NCBI GenBank assembly: GCA_903876715.1
Contig: CAIRBF010000438.1
Span: 1-52,190, forward strand
DNA from: an uncultured beta proteobacterium
Lineage (GTDB): Bacteria; Pseudomonadota; Gammaproteobacteria; Burkholderiales; Burkholderiaceae_C
DNA length: 52,190 bases
Reading direction: 5' to 3'
The notes under the pieces were generated by a model. That model was given only the letters and a program-made list of their open reading frames with translations, did not search any database and was not told where the DNA came from. A program made the position numbers and the translations under genes. Below, one piece after another: positions 16,746 to 26,447 of the stretch; within the stretch, counting starts at the first letter, position 1; each line of letters opens with the position of its first letter.

Positions 16746-19574
16746 TCAGGCGTACAGGTCGACCAGCCCCTGCGAGCGGCTGGTCCGGGCAGCGGCCGCC
16801 GGAGCGGCGGCTGCTTGTGCCCTGCCGATCCTGGGCTCGGCCTCGCGTGCGTCCCAGGCTTGATCTTGCTGTGATGCCGCGCCGCCACTGTCTCGCGACT
16901 GTTGGAACACGCCGCCGCCCGCCAGCGTGAACCCGGCCTCGTGCAGGGCGCCTGCCAAGGTCGGCAGCGCCTGCTCCAGCGCGACCCGCGTGGCTTCCAC
17001 TTCCGCGGCGAGTTCCACGCTGACCTTGCTGCCGTCCAGGGCGAGCTGCACCGAGACGGGCCCCATCTCCTGCGGATTGAGCGCGATGCGGGCTTGTTCG
17101 ATGCCGTCGCGCACCAGGGCGGCGATGCGCACCCCGAGCATGGGCGCGAACTCCGGGCTGTTCAAGGCGGCCTCGATGCGGGCCGCCGACGCGGAGGCCT
17201 CTTGCGCCGCGCCGGTCGCGCGGCTCGCGCTGAAGCCCGTCTCCTGCACCGAGGGTGAGACGGTGCCGGCCAGCGAAGGCGCATCGGCGCGGACTTCACG
17301 GTCCACGGGGCTGCTCACGGCGGCTTCCAGCGCGCGCATCCAGGCGGCGGCCTGGGTCTCGCCGGTGGGCGTGGCCGCATCGGGCGCCGAGCGGCGCAGC
17401 GTCGGGTCCGCGTCGGTGCCTGCGGGCCCGCGCTTCATCCGCCCGGGCTCGGCGCCGGCACCCGCACCGGCACCCAGCCGAACCGCCCCGCCGGCCTGGT
17501 CGGCCGTCCCCTGCAGCAGCGCGGGTCTGCGGTTCGGTTCGACCGCCGCGGCGCCTGCCTGCACTGGCATCGCCGTCGGGGCCGCCGTCGCCGCGAGGGC
17601 GGGCGCTGCGGCCGTTGAAGAAGCGCCCGGCGGTGATGAAGGCAGTGCCGCTGCGGCGCTGTTGCTGCGGGCCGTGGGCGTCGACGCATCGGCGGCCGCC
17701 GCGCTGTCGGTGCCTTCGGCTGCGCCGTCGACCCGTCCCCGTGCCGTGCCTGCCACGGCCGACCCGGGATGGCCGGCGCGCCATCGTCCCGCTTCGGCAC
17801 GCGAAGGTCCGGGCTGCGCATTCGCGCGGTCGGCGGCCGGCACGCGCGCGGCCTCGGTGCCAGGGGCGGCGGTCGCGGGGCGCCTGGCGGTGGCTGCGGA
17901 GCTTTCCATCGGCGGCATGGCGGGGCCGGTTGGGTCCTGCACCCGCACGGCCGAGACCGCTTCGCTGGCCGATGCGGCCGGTGTCCGACGCGGCGCGATG
18001 GTGCCCGCCGGGTCGACGTCTGGCGCGTGCGAGCTGCGAGCTGCGGCGCTGCGCTGTGACGCGGCGTCCGCGTGGGCCGTGTCGGCCCTGTCTTGCACGC
18101 GGGCCTGGGGCCGGATCGGCGTCTGCCGCGGGTCCAGGTCGGCCCGCTCCACGGCGTTGCCGCGGCCGGCCATCACGGCGACGCCATCTGCGGGGCCGCG
18201 GACCGGCAGGCTCCCCGCGGCATCAGGTGCATGGAGCGAATCGCGCAGACGGCGGCGCGGGGTGGCGTCGCCGGCTGCCGCCCCATCGGCGGGCGACGGC
18301 CGCAGGCGTTCACCATCGCGCGCGTCCTCGACACCGCGGTCCGGTGTGTCGCGCCGCGTTGCGACGAGGCCGGGCGCCGAGGGCAAGGCGGCCGCTGAAG
18401 ACGCGTCGGCGGCCTTCGCCGCAGCACCTGACGGACGTCGTTCGACCTCCGCAGCCTGCGGCAGACGGGGCTGCGGCGCACCAGAGCCGGCAGCCCGAGT
18501 CCGCGCGAGATCTCTCGGTCCGTCTGCGGCTTGTGCTGCAGACCGGGACGTTGCAGCCGCTTCTGCCGCCACAGACGGGCCCGCGACGGAAGTGGTGTCG
18601 GCCGATGGGCCCTGCACCGTCGCGGCGGTGTCGTCAGCCTCGATTCGAGCCGGCACGCGCTGGGCCAGCGCCTGCGCAGTTGCTGCAGGGCGGCGGCCCG
18701 CCGTGTCGGCTGCATCCCGCGGTCCCAGTTCCACGCGCACCTTCTCGCCCGCGACCTGGACGGTCAAGGACCGGTCGGCGGTGCCTGGGGTGCCGGAGAC
18801 CGGTGCGGCTTTGGAGCGCGTTGCCCCAGAGGCGCGGGCGAGGGTGGATTCGGCACGCACCGCGGTCGATGGCGCTGCGGGGGCCGGTCCCGCCTCGCGG
18901 AGCATCCCGCTGGTCGCGTCGGCCGGCGGTCGGCCGGGTGCGCTGCGCAGCCGATCGACTGCGCCGTGCGCCGCCGCCGCGTGCTGCGCGGCTCCTGGCG
19001 TCGAGACCGAGGCGTCTGCCGATGACGCGCCCTTGGGCTGCCGGGCCGCGCTGCCGTCGACTGACGCCTGCCGGGTTGCCGCGGCCGCCTTGGCAGGATC
19101 CAAGCCACTCGTTGGCCCAGACGCGGGCGTCGCCGCCGGGGCGGAGGCTGCCCCGACGAGGGCGGCCAGCCAAGGGCTCAGTGCCACGCCTGCGTGTTCA
19201 TCGACCGCTTTTTCCGAGTTGGCGGCCGGCTCCGCTTCCTGGTCCGAGGCCTGGAGGCTGTCTGCCGCGTCCGATGGTCGCGGACCGCCGGCCAGCGTCT
19301 GTTCCCGCGTTGCCGCGGCACTGGCTTGCGGGTGGCCGTCACGACCCTGGCCGCGGACCGGCTCGGCGCGGGCGCCGGCGCGCCGCCGCAGCGGCGACGC
19401 CGCAGCGTCTTCGTTGGCAGCGCCTGTGGCGCTCATGTCGCTGGCGGCATGGCTCAGTGCCGCACCGAAGTCTGGCGGCGCGCCGGCCGGCACCACGGCG
19501 GACACGGGCGCGCCGGCATGAGCCGACGTGGCGGGTCCTGGCGCTGGCAGGAGATGGAGCAGGGCTGTCTGCAT
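16746..19574 (-). CDS. fliK: Flagellar hook-length control protein FliK, unusually long
   Basis: 942 residues, about twice the length of Salmonella FliK (about 400). Only the C-terminal part is recognisable: the Flg_hook domain at about 790-885, with RIAALVRDGIEQARIALNPQ, EMGPVSVQLALDGSKVSVEL and ALHEAGFTLAGGGVFQQS. The preceding 780 residues are low-complexity sequence dominated by alanine, with much Arg, Ser, Pro and Gly. FliK is exported during hook growth, acts as a ruler through its N-terminal region and switches FlhB specificity through its C-terminal domain. The opposite strand also stays open across this region because of GC-biased codons, but carries no family similarity. The gene follows fliJ by 43 bases. 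Confidence 0.88.
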   Translation of the reverse strand: MQTALLHLLPAPGPATSAHAGAPVSAVVPAGAPPDFGAALSHAASDMSATGAANEDAAASPLRRRAGARAEPVRGQGRDGHPQASAAATREQTLAGGPRPSDAADSLQASDQEAEPAANSEKAVDEHAGVALSPWLAALVGAASAPAATPASGPTSGLDPAKAAAATRQASVDGSAARQPKGASSADASVSTPGAAQHAAAAHGAVDRLRSAPGRPPADATSGMLREAGPAPAAPSTAVRAESTLARASGATRSKAAPVSGTPGTADRSLTVQVAGEKVRVELGPRDAADTAGRRPAATAQALAQRVPARIEADDTAATVQGPSADTTSVAGPSVAAEAAATSRSAAQAADGPRDLARTRAAGSGAPQPRLPQAAEVERRPSGAAAKAADASSAAALPSAPGLVATRRDTPDRGVEDARDGERLRPSPADGAAAGDATPRRRLRDSLHAPDAAGSLPVRGPADGVAVMAGRGNAVERADLDPRQTPIRPQARVQDRADTAHADAASQRSAAARSSHAPDVDPAGTIAPRRTPAASASEAVSAVRVQDPTGPAMPPMESSAATARRPATAAPGTEAARVPAADRANAQPGPSRAEAGRWRAGHPGSAVAGTARGRVDGAAEGTDSAAAADASTPTARSNSAAAALPSSPPGASSTAAAPALAATAAPTAMPVQAGAAAVEPNRRPALLQGTADQAGGAVRLGAGAGAGAEPGRMKRGPAGTDADPTLRRSAPDAATPTGETQAAAWMRALEAAVSSPVDREVRADAPSLAGTVSPSVQETGFSASRATGAAQEASASAARIEAALNSPEFAPMLGVRIAALVRDGIEQARIALNPQEMGPVSVQLALDGSKVSVELAAEVEATRVALEQALPTLAGALHEAGFTLAGGGVFQQSRDSGGAASQQDQAWDAREAEPRIGRAQAAAAPAAAARTSRSQGLVDLYA

Positions 19575-19617
19575 GGTTTGAACCTCGAAGAGGACGGGCT
19601 GGGCGCGGTGGCGCGGC

Positions 19618-20097
19618 TCAGCGGGCCAGGCCCGCGACAGGCCGCGTCATCGGACCGGGGCGGCTGGCGCGTTGCGCAAATTCGTCGGTGAGTTTCTGGT
19701 CACGGCGTTGCTCCAGGAGTGCTTGCGCCTCGCGCCGTCGCTCGATGAGCTTGCGGATCGCGGCGACCCGGGTCTGCGTCTCCAGCAGCACCGCGCGCCG
19801 GCGTCGCGCCGTCGCCTGGGCCTGCATCTGCTGCCCGGTCAACTGGGTCAGCGCGTCGTCCAGCCGCCGGCTGAACCCGCGGTAGCAGTGCAGTATTTCC
19901 GCGCCCCCTTGCTGCTGCTGGAACTCCGTCTGCCAGCGGCCCACGTACTCGGCGCGGTAGGTCTGGAACTGCGCGACCTGAGCCTCGACGCGCGCGAGGT
20001 GTGTCTCCGCCTGGTGCAGCGCCAGCGCCGCCGCGTCGAGTTCGGATTGCTCGCGCTCGAGCAGCAGTTCGAGGGTGCTGGTGTCTTGCCGGTTCAT
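19618..20097 (-). CDS. fliJ: Flagellar export chaperone FliJ
   Basis: 159 residues predicted to be almost entirely coiled-coil (LLLEREQSELDAAALALHQA, HLARVEAQVAQFQTYRAEYV and the later RRAVLLETQTRVAAIRKLIE). FliJ occupies the centre of the FliI hexamer and escorts empty chaperones to the export gate. It lies 16 bases after fliI and before fliK, the conserved order. Sequence similarity in this family is low, so the call rests on size, coiled-coil character and position. Confidence 0.9.
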   Translation of the reverse strand: MNRQDTSTLELLLEREQSELDAAALALHQAETHLARVEAQVAQFQTYRAEYVGRWQTEFQQQQGGAEILHCYRGFSRRLDDALTQLTGQQMQAQATARRRRAVLLETQTRVAAIRKLIERRREAQALLEQRRDQKLTDEFAQRASRPGPMTRPVAGLAR

Positions 20098-20113
20098 GAA
20101 GGGCTTCGATGGG

Positions 20114-21556
20114 TCAAGCGCCGGCCACGGCGCTCAGGTTCTGGCGGCTGTCTTCGAGCGAGGCGCGCTGGCGCATGTCCTGCTGCAGCAGGGCCACGAT
20201 GCGGGGGTGGGTCTGGACGGCGACATCGAGCTCGCCGTCGTTTCCCGGGGAGTAGGCGCCGAGCTGGATCAGGTCGCGCGCCTTGTTGTAGCGGGCCAGC
20301 ATCTGCCGCACTCGCCGGGCTGCATCGATCTGGGGTTGGGGCGCGACGCTGCTCATCACGCGCGAGATGCTTCGTTCGACGTCGATGGCCGGGAAGTGGC
20401 CCGATTCGGCGAGTTCGCGCGACAGCACGATGTGTCCGTCCAGGATGCCGCGCGCCGAGTCGGCGATCGGATCCTGCGGGTCGTCACCCTCGGTCAGCAC
20501 GGTGTAGAACGCCGTGATCGAGCCGTGGCCGTCGCGGCCGTTGCCCGAGCGCTCGACGAGCTGGGGCAGCCGCGCGAAGCAGCTTGGCGGGTAGCCGCGG
20601 GTGGCCGGCGGCTCGCCGATGGCCAGCGCGATCTCGCGCTGCGCCATGGCGTAGCGCGTCAGGCTGTCCATCAGCAGCAGTACGTGCAGGCCGCGGTCTC
20701 GGAAATGCTCGGCGATGGCTGTGGCGTAGTGCGCCCCCTGCATGCGCAGCAGCGGTGGCGCGTCGGCGGGCGCGGCGACGACCGCCGAGCGCTTGCGGCC
20801 TTCGGCGCCGAGGATGTCCTCGATGAACTCCTTGACCTCGCGCCCGCGCTCGCCGATGAGGCCGACCACGATCACATCGGCCCGGGTATAGCGCGCCATC
20901 ATCCCCAGCAACACCGACTTGCCCACCCCCGTGCCCGCGAAAAGCCCGAGGCGCTGCCCTCGGCCCACCGTCAGCAGGGAGTTGATCGCGCGCACGCCGG
21001 TGTCCAGGGGCGTGCGTATCGGGTCGCGGTCCATGGCATTGATCGGCGGCCGGCTCAGCGTGTCGTGGACGACGTCGCTCAGCGGCCCGGCCCGGTCCAG
21101 GGGCTCGCCGTGCGCATCCACGACCCGGCCGAGCAGTCCGGGACCCATCGGCAGCTGCAGGCCGTGGGCTTCCCCGGTGCGCAGGCCCGCCGCGCTCGAG
21201 CACAGGCGGGGTGGCGCGGGCGGGGTGGGGCGGGGCACGACCCGTGCGCCGCTGGCCAGGCCGTGCAGTGCGCCGGTGGGCATGAGGAAGGCGTGATCGC
21301 CGCTGAAACCCACGACTTCCGCCGTCACCGGCGCCTGGCCGTCGCAGCGGATCTCGCAGATGGAGCCCATGGGGACGCGCACGCCCACGGCTTCCAGAAC
21401 GAGCCCGGCCACGCGCACCAGGCGCCCCTCGGTGTGCAGGACTTGCGCCGCCCCAGCTTGTTGCTGCAGGACGTCGAGGTAGCTCGTCCAGCGCGGGGCA
21501 AGGCCTGCCGAGGGCTGAAATCCCGAGGCCGATGCGGTGGTGGCCGGGCGGTTCAT
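20114..21556 (-). CDS. fliI: Flagellum-specific ATPase FliI
   Basis: 480 residues, close to the family norm. It has a Walker [21 protein letters not shown] at about 180-200, [20 protein letters not shown], Walker [21 protein letters not shown] and [20 protein letters not shown], all diagnostic of the FliI/SctN ATPases that power unfolding and chaperone release in flagellar export. The start ATG at 21556 overlaps the fliH stop (ATGA), and this is preferred to the longer in-frame extension to 21715, which lies inside fliH. Confidence 0.96.
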   Translation of the reverse strand: MNRPATTASASGFQPSAGLAPRWTSYLDVLQQQAGAAQVLHTEGRLVRVAGLVLEAVGVRVPMGSICEIRCDGQAPVTAEVVGFSGDHAFLMPTGALHGLASGARVVPRPTPPAPPRLCSSAAGLRTGEAHGLQLPMGPGLLGRVVDAHGEPLDRAGPLSDVVHDTLSRPPINAMDRDPIRTPLDTGVRAINSLLTVGRGQRLGLFAGTGVGKSVLLGMMARYTRADVIVVGLIGERGREVKEFIEDILGAEGRKRSAVVAAPADAPPLLRMQGAHYATAIAEHFRDRGLHVLLLMDSLTRYAMAQREIALAIGEPPATRGYPPSCFARLPQLVERSGNGRDGHGSITAFYTVLTEGDDPQDPIADSARGILDGHIVLSRELAESGHFPAIDVERSISRVMSSVAPQPQIDAARRVRQMLARYNKARDLIQLGAYSPGNDGELDVAVQTHPRIVALLQQDMRQRASLEDSRQNLSAVAGA

Positions 21557-22320
21557 GAGGCCTCCCCCGTCGTCGACCCATCGTTCGTCGGCACGGAGGG
21601 TGAGTTCTCGTGCGTGTCGGTCCATTCGCTGGGATGCCCGAGCCCGCCTGCCGCCCGCGCCCAGCGCGCTGCGATCGTGGCGTCCACGATGCCGGCGTCG
21701 GACTCGACGCGACAACCGCCGCGCTGCACGCCTGCATCGCCCAGCAGGCGGGCACCGCGCCCTTGCAGCACATCGCCGGCGCCTTCGTCCACCAGCGCAA
21801 GGTCGTCGGGGTGAACGCGCACGACAATCTGGCGCGCGCTCGTCACCATCGCGGCAACGGCCTCGCGGGCGACGGTGGCCACGTGTTGCGGGTTCGTCTT
21901 CAGCTCATCGCGCAGCACCTGACGGGCCAGCAGCACGGTGGCCCGGGCCAGCGCCTGCGCCATTTCGTCCTCGAGGGCGGCCAGGTTCGCGTCGAAGTTC
22001 TCCAGCAGTTGCCCGACGCGGGTGCTGGTCTGCGTGGCGTAACTCTTCTTGAAGCCTTCCAGCGCCACCAGGCCGTCGCGGTAGCCCTCCTGGTAGCCTT
22101 CCTGGCGCTCGGCGGCGAGGCGGGCCTTCCAGCCCTGGACCACCGCCTCCGGCGGCCCCTCGCGCTGGGCCTGCAGCCCCTCGACGCCGAAGGAGCCTGG
22201 CTGCCAGGCTCGAGCGCCCTGCAATTCCTCGCGGGGGATGAAGCGCGCGTAAGCCGAGGCTGGCCGCGCCTCCGGGTCCGGCAACGGCCCGCGCGCGGGA
22301 CGCTCAGAGGAACTGGTCAC
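21553..22320 (-). CDS. fliH: Flagellar assembly protein FliH
   Basis: 255 residues. FliH is the stator of the export ATPase and links it to FliN. The N-terminus has the ARFIPREEL segment often seen in this family. A glycine-spaced helix ([20 protein letters not shown]) shows the GxxxG repeat typical of FliH, and the C-terminal half has [20 protein letters not shown] and [20 protein letters not shown]. The start appears to be GTG at 22320, seventeen bases inside the end of fliG. The stop overlaps the fliI start. Confidence 0.93.
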   Translation of the reverse strand: MTSSSERPARGPLPDPEARPASAYARFIPREELQGARAWQPGSFGVEGLQAQREGPPEAVVQGWKARLAAERQEGYQEGYRDGLVALEGFKKSYATQTSTRVGQLLENFDANLAALEDEMAQALARATVLLARQVLRDELKTNPQHVATVAREAVAAMVTSARQIVVRVHPDDLALVDEGAGDVLQGRGARLLGDAGVQRGGCRVESDAGIVDATIAARWARAAGGLGHPSEWTDTHENSPSVPTNDGSTTGEAS

Positions 22321-23308
22321 CGCCGCCTCCGCCGATCATGATCTCGCCCTCGTCGGCCAGACGCCGGGCGACCTTGATCAGTTCCTTCTGCTCGTTCTCG
22401 ACGTCGGCCAGCCGCACCGGGCCGCGCGCCTCGAGGTCCTCGCGCAGCGTCTCCGCAGCGCGCGTGGACATGTTGCGGAAGATCTTCTCCCGCAGTTCGG
22501 GAGAGGCACCCTTCAGCGCGATCACCAGCGATTCCGACTGCACTTCCTTCAGCAGGATCTGGATGCCCCGGTCGTCGATCGTGAGCAGATCGTCGAAGGT
22601 GAACATGTTGTCCATGATCTTCTGGGCGAGTTCGCCATCCGTTTCGCGGATGAATTCCAGCACCGGGGCCTCGAAGGCGTTGCCCATCTGGTTCAGGATC
22701 TCGGCCGTGGTCTTGGCGCCACCCAGGCCCGCGCCGCGGGCGCGCTCGCCACCGGCCAGTACGCGACCGAGCACCTCGTTCAGGTCCTTCAGCGCCGAAG
22801 GCTGGATGCCGTCGAGAGTGGCCACGCGCAGCATGATCTCGTTGCGCTGGCGCTCGGGCAGCAGCTTCAGCACGGCCGAGGCCTGGTCGGTCTCGAGGTG
22901 GGCGAGGATGGCGGCGACGATCTGCGGGTGCTCGTTGCGCAGCAGTTCGCCCACCGTCTTGGCGTCCATCCATTTCAGGCTCTCGATGCCGCCGGCCTCG
23001 GTGCTCTGGACGATGCGGTCCAGCAGCAGCTCGGCTTTTTCCTCGCCCAGGGCGCGACGCAGCACGGTCTTGACGTAGGCGTTGTTGTCCGGCACCAGCA
23101 TGTGCTCGGCCTGCGCGAGGTCGCTGAAGCGTTGCACCACGGCCTCGAAGCGGTCGCGCGCCACCGTCCGGGTGCGGGTGATGGCTTCGCCCAGGCGCTG
23201 AACTTCCTTGGGCGTCAGGTGCTTGAAGACCTCGGCGGCGCTTTCCTCGCCCAGTGCCATCAGCAGGATGGCGGCGTCCTCCACGCCCCGATCGTCGTTG
23301 CCCGCCAT
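22304..23308 (-). CDS. fliG: Flagellar motor switch protein FliG
   Basis: 334 residues, normal. The three armadillo-like domains are recognisable: ILLMALGEESAAEVFKHLTP at the start (FliF-binding), the EHPQIVAAILAHLETDQASA segment with the EHPQ motif in the middle, and the C-terminal torque helix with alternating charged residues (ILLKEVQSESLVIALKGASP, EKIFRNMSTRAAETLREDLE, GPVRLADVENEQKELIKVAR). FliG forms the rotor track that interacts with MotA. It starts 10 bases after the fliF stop. Confidence 0.97.
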   Translation of the reverse strand: MAGNDDRGVEDAAILLMALGEESAAEVFKHLTPKEVQRLGEAITRTRTVARDRFEAVVQRFSDLAQAEHMLVPDNNAYVKTVLRRALGEEKAELLLDRIVQSTEAGGIESLKWMDAKTVGELLRNEHPQIVAAILAHLETDQASAVLKLLPERQRNEIMLRVATLDGIQPSALKDLNEVLGRVLAGGERARGAGLGGAKTTAEILNQMGNAFEAPVLEFIRETDGELAQKIMDNMFTFDDLLTIDDRGIQILLKEVQSESLVIALKGASPELREKIFRNMSTRAAETLREDLEARGPVRLADVENEQKELIKVARRLADEGEIMIGGGGGDQFL

Positions 23309-23318
23309 CGCCGTGTCC

Positions 23319-25010
23319 TCAGGCCGAGGCCTGCTCCGGGTTCATCATCGTGCGCAGCACGTGCGCGACGGCGCTGGGGTTCTGCTGCGCCAGCACGCGC
23401 GCCTCGTCGAGGCGCCGGCTGTGCTCCGGGCTGGGCAGGGCCAGGGCGCCGCCGGCGGGCGAAGGGCTCTGGCCGGGCAGCAGCGGTGTTTCGCCGACCA
23501 CGGTGTCGAGGTTCGTGCCGGGTGGCGGCGCGGGCGGGGGAGCCATCAGGGTCTTGAGCGCGGGGCGGATCGTCGTCAGCACGATCAGCAGGGCCACGAA
23601 GGCGAGCGCGGCAGGCACGGCCGCGGCACGCAGCATGTCCAGCAACCACGGCTGCTGCCACAGGGGCAGCTCGTCCGGCTTGGCGGCCGGGTCGGCGCGG
23701 AAGGGGGCATTGACGACGCGGACCGAGTCCCCCCGGTCCCGATTGACACCCACTCCCTGCTCGACCAGCGCCGTCAGCTTCTGCAACTCCTCGGGCGTCA
23801 GTGGGGTGCTCGTCGTGCGTCCCCGCGCGTCGGTCACCACCCGGTGGTTGACGACGACGGCAGCCGACAGGCGCTTGATGGAGCCGGTGGCATTGCGCGT
23901 CGTGCGGTGCGTGCGGTCGATCTCGTAGGCCGTCGTCGATTCCTTGCGGGTGTTGCCGTTGGCGCTGGCCTGTGCGCCCTGCAGCCCGGCTGCCGGGCCG
24001 TTGACCGGCGCTGTGGCCGGCACCGGGGGCTGGTTGCTCTGCGCGCCCGGGACGCCCGAGGGCACCGCGGGCCCAGGCTGTGTCGACTCCAGCATCTGCT
24101 GGCTCTTGATGGCGGCGGCACCTTCGCCCTGGTTGGGCTTGTACTCCTCGCTGACCACCATGGACTCGGAAAAGTCGACGTCAGCGGTGACGGTGACGCG
24201 CAGGTTCTCCCGTCCGACCACGGGCTCCAGAAGATCCATCACGCGTTTCTGCAGGCCGGACTCGATTTGCTGCACGTACTGCAGTTGCTGTCCGTCCAGG
24301 CCCTGTTCGGCACCCTCGGAGGAGCCCGTCAGCAGGGTGCCGTTGCCGTCGACGACGCTGACCGCCTTCGGGCTGAGTTCCGGGACGCTGGAGGACACCA
24401 GATGCACGATGCCGGCGAGCTGCGCGCGATCCAGGCTGCGCCCCGGGTGCAGGGTCAGCATCACGGAGGCCGAGGGCTTCTGCTGCTCGCGGAAGAAGCC
24501 GTTCTGCTGCGGCAGCGCCAGATGCACGCGCACCTGCTGCACCGCCGACAGGCTGCCGATCGTGCGCATCAGCTCGCCCTCGGTGGCGCGCTTCATCGAC
24601 ATGCCTTCGCCCGCCTGCGTCTGGCCGAACTTCTGGGTGTCCAGCAGCTCGTAGCCGACCACCGAGTTGCGCGGCAGTCCAAGGTTGCTGAGCTTCATGC
24701 GCAGGTCCAGCACCTGCCCGGCGGGCACCAGGATCGCGCCGCCGCCCTCGCTGTGCTTGTAGGGCACCCCCATCTGCGACAGCTGCGAGATGACCGCGCC
24801 GCCGTCCTTGTCCGACAGGCCGCTGAACAGCACGCGGTAGTCGCTGCCGCCACTTCGCAGCGCGAGGGCGACGGCCACGGCAGCCAGCGCCGCCGCGCCC
24901 AGGCCCAGCAGCAGCAGCGGCTTCAGGGGCAGGGTGGCCAGCTTCTCCGACAGCGTCCGCGGCTCGGGCACGAGAGTCTGCGGCGCAGTGGCAGGCAGGG
25001 TGTTGTCCAT
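23319..25010 (-). CDS. fliF: Flagellar MS-ring protein FliF
   Basis: 563 residues. Two membrane helices frame a large periplasmic part: LKPLLLLGLGAAALAAVAVA near 32-52 and PWLLDMLRAAAVPAALAFVA near 455-480. Ring-building motifs include YRVLFSGLSDKDGGAVISQL, GGAILVPAGQVLDLRMKLSN, and RVHLALPQQNGFFREQQKPS with VMLTLHPG. The cytoplasmic C-terminus ends with a short FliG-binding segment. ATG 25010 is chosen because MDNTLPATAPQ resembles a normal cytosolic FliF N-terminus; the in-frame extension to 25109 runs into the divergent promoter region shared with fliE. Confidence 0.96.
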   Translation of the reverse strand: MDNTLPATAPQTLVPEPRTLSEKLATLPLKPLLLLGLGAAALAAVAVALALRSGGSDYRVLFSGLSDKDGGAVISQLSQMGVPYKHSEGGGAILVPAGQVLDLRMKLSNLGLPRNSVVGYELLDTQKFGQTQAGEGMSMKRATEGELMRTIGSLSAVQQVRVHLALPQQNGFFREQQKPSASVMLTLHPGRSLDRAQLAGIVHLVSSSVPELSPKAVSVVDGNGTLLTGSSEGAEQGLDGQQLQYVQQIESGLQKRVMDLLEPVVGRENLRVTVTADVDFSESMVVSEEYKPNQGEGAAAIKSQQMLESTQPGPAVPSGVPGAQSNQPPVPATAPVNGPAAGLQGAQASANGNTRKESTTAYEIDRTHRTTRNATGSIKRLSAAVVVNHRVVTDARGRTTSTPLTPEELQKLTALVEQGVGVNRDRGDSVRVVNAPFRADPAAKPDELPLWQQPWLLDMLRAAAVPAALAFVALLIVLTTIRPALKTLMAPPPAPPPGTNLDTVVGETPLLPGQSPSPAGGALALPSPEHSRRLDEARVLAQQNPSAVAHVLRTMMNPEQASA

Positions 25011-25162
25011 GAACGGGGTCGGTAGGGTGGACTGAAGCCGCGGACACCCATGGCACCCAAGCTCAGCGGGGCCGATTCTTCGGCAGGCGCCGCCGCGTAC
25101 ATGGGGCAAGTAAGCGGCCGAAGGGGGCGCAGTTCACCCCATCGAGAGTGCTCCCCAGGACC

Positions 25163-25189
25163 TAAAGTCCGTCGCATTCCGGTCGAACC
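25163..25189 (+). promoter_or_regulatory. Possible sigma-28 promoter for fliE
   Basis: TAAAGTCC (25163-25170), eleven bases, then GTCGAACC (25182-25189), compared with the enterobacterial sigma-28 consensus TAAAGTTT-N11-GCCGATAA. The -35 matches six of eight and the -10 four of eight, with exact spacing. It lies 60 bases before the fliE ATG. fliE is usually a middle-class gene, so FlhDC control from elsewhere in this 238-base divergent region is also possible. Confidence 0.4.
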
Positions 25190-25248
25190 CCCCGGCGCTT
25201 TGCGCCTGAGGTTCTCGCCGCCCACCCTTGGACGCAAGCCAGGCACGC

Positions 25249-25578
25249 ATGGATCCGGTCAGGCTCAAGCCCTTCGATTTCGCCCAGGCCGCGGCGCGTG
25301 CGGGGCTGCGCACCGACGGTCAGCCCTTGGGCCGCTCGCAGGCTGCGGCGGGCCAACCGAGCTTCGCGACCGCGATCGACCAGGCCTTGCGCGCGGTCAG
25401 CCGCGGCCAGGCCGAGGCCACGCGCATGCAGCGCGAGGTGCAACTCGACAACCCCACCGTGAGTCTGGAAGAGACGATGGTGGCGATGCAGCGCGCGCAA
25501 GTCGGCTTCCAGGCTGCGCTGCAGGTGCGCAACCGCCTTGTTCAGGCCTACACCGAAGTCATGAACATGCAGGTGTGA
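25249..25578 (+). CDS. fliE: Flagellar hook-basal body protein FliE
   Basis: 109 residues, as in other species. The C-terminal half carries the FliE pattern FATAIDQALRAVSRGQAEAT, LDNPTVSLEETMVAMQRAQV and QVRNRLVQAYTEVMNMQV, ending exactly as the family usually does. FliE joins the MS ring to the rod and is the first exported substrate. ATG 25249 is preferred to a TTG at 25228 because it gives the usual N-terminal length. The gene is divergent from fliF, the common arrangement in proteobacteria. Confidence 0.95.
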   Translation: MDPVRLKPFDFAQAAARAGLRTDGQPLGRSQAAAGQPSFATAIDQALRAVSRGQAEATRMQREVQLDNPTVSLEETMVAMQRAQVGFQAALQVRNRLVQAYTEVMNMQV

Positions 25579-25593
25579 TCCCGCTCAGCGGGA
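25579..25593. terminator. Short hairpin after fliE
   Basis: A perfect inverted repeat TCCCGCT-C-AGCGGGA begins directly after the fliE stop codon and lies between the convergent fliE and ycgR genes. A second imperfect GC stem (CGCGGG...CCCGCG) follows near 25612-25628. Neither has a T-tract, so termination by this pair is plausible but not shown. Confidence 0.3.
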
Positions 25594-25636
25594 CGGGCGC
25601 GGTCACGGCGTCGCGGGCAAGCCCCGCGCGCGGCTC

Positions 25637-26413
25637 TCAGCGCTTGCCCTGGGCCATCAGGCGTTGCAGCTTCTGCTGCCGGTTGATGTAGAGCTGGAGC
25701 AGGCGCTCGGCGCTGCCGTCCAGGCGGCTCCAGCGGCACCCGAGGAAGGTGCCGGTCAGACCCGTCTTCGCGTCGTTGTACGGGTGGACGCGCCGCACCT
25801 CGAAACCGGCGACAAACCTCTCCTCCGGGTCGATGTCGACGCGGCAACTCGGGACCGCGAAACCCGCCTCGAAGGCAGGCGAGCCGGGTGGCAGGAGCAG
25901 GCCGCAACCGTCGATGCTGAGATCAATGACGCGCCCGACGATGACCTGGTCCGGGTCCTCGGGCAGGCGAAAGCGCAGGGAGATGGTGCTGAACGGGGGC
26001 ACCTGGGCGCGGAAGAACCGGCGACGCTGGAAGCGGATGACCGACGCCGGCAACTGGCACTGCAGCGCCAGACCCTGCGCCCCACGCAGCAGTTCCATGC
26101 GAGACAGGTGGAACTGCAGCTTCTGGTTGTCCACGTAGGACACCGCCAGCGATTCGCCCACGCCCACGATCGTCTGCAGGCCGGCCTGCTTCTCGTCGAC
26201 GGAAAACGCGATGGCCTGCTCCGCCGGGTCGACCCACCACAGCATCGTCGTCAGCACGGACCCGTCCTGGGCCATGATGTTGACGAGCGCGCGCGTATCG
26301 ATCAGGCGCTGCAGCAGCGCGATGACCTCGGAGGGCTTCTCGACGACGATTTCGAAGTCGCCGCCTGCGCCTGTCACGTGATCCGGACGGGAAGATTGCG
26401 TGTCGAGGTACAT
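25637..26413 (-). CDS. ycgR: YcgR-type flagellar brake protein with PilZ domain
   Basis: 258 residues. An N-terminal YcgR domain (IVVEKPSEVIALLQRLIDTR, then LQTIVGVGESLAVSYVDNQK) precedes a PilZ domain with the c-di-GMP binding motifs RRFFR (RxxxR) and DLSIDGCG (D/NxSxxG). Such proteins bind cyclic di-GMP and slow or bias the motor by contacting FliG or MotA. Both nucleotide-binding motifs are intact. ATG 26413 is chosen; the extension to 26443 has no clear ribosome binding site. Its place beside fliT, fliS and fliD supports a flagellar role. Confidence 0.85.
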   Translation of the reverse strand: MYLDTQSSRPDHVTGAGGDFEIVVEKPSEVIALLQRLIDTRALVNIMAQDGSVLTTMLWWVDPAEQAIAFSVDEKQAGLQTIVGVGESLAVSYVDNQKLQFHLSRMELLRGAQGLALQCQLPASVIRFQRRRFFRAQVPPFSTISLRFRLPEDPDQVIVGRVIDLSIDGCGLLLPPGSPAFEAGFAVPSCRVDIDPEERFVAGFEVRRVHPYNDAKTGLTGTFLGCRWSRLDGSAERLLQLYINRQQKLQRLMAQGKR

Positions 26414-26447
26414 CGGCTGACCCCGGGGAAGGGGCGTGCGCACGCTT

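Noticed and set aside
16927..19521. Long plus-strand open frames opposite fliK
   Set aside because: Alanine codons GCN read as CGN, GGC or similar on the other strand, so the Ala-rich fliK keeps several frames open. Only the minus frame has the Flg_hook domain.
25055..25075. TGGCAC near 25061 in the fliF/fliE gap as a sigma-54 promoter
   Set aside because: No GC pair at the required ten-base distance from the GG; only the -24 half matches.
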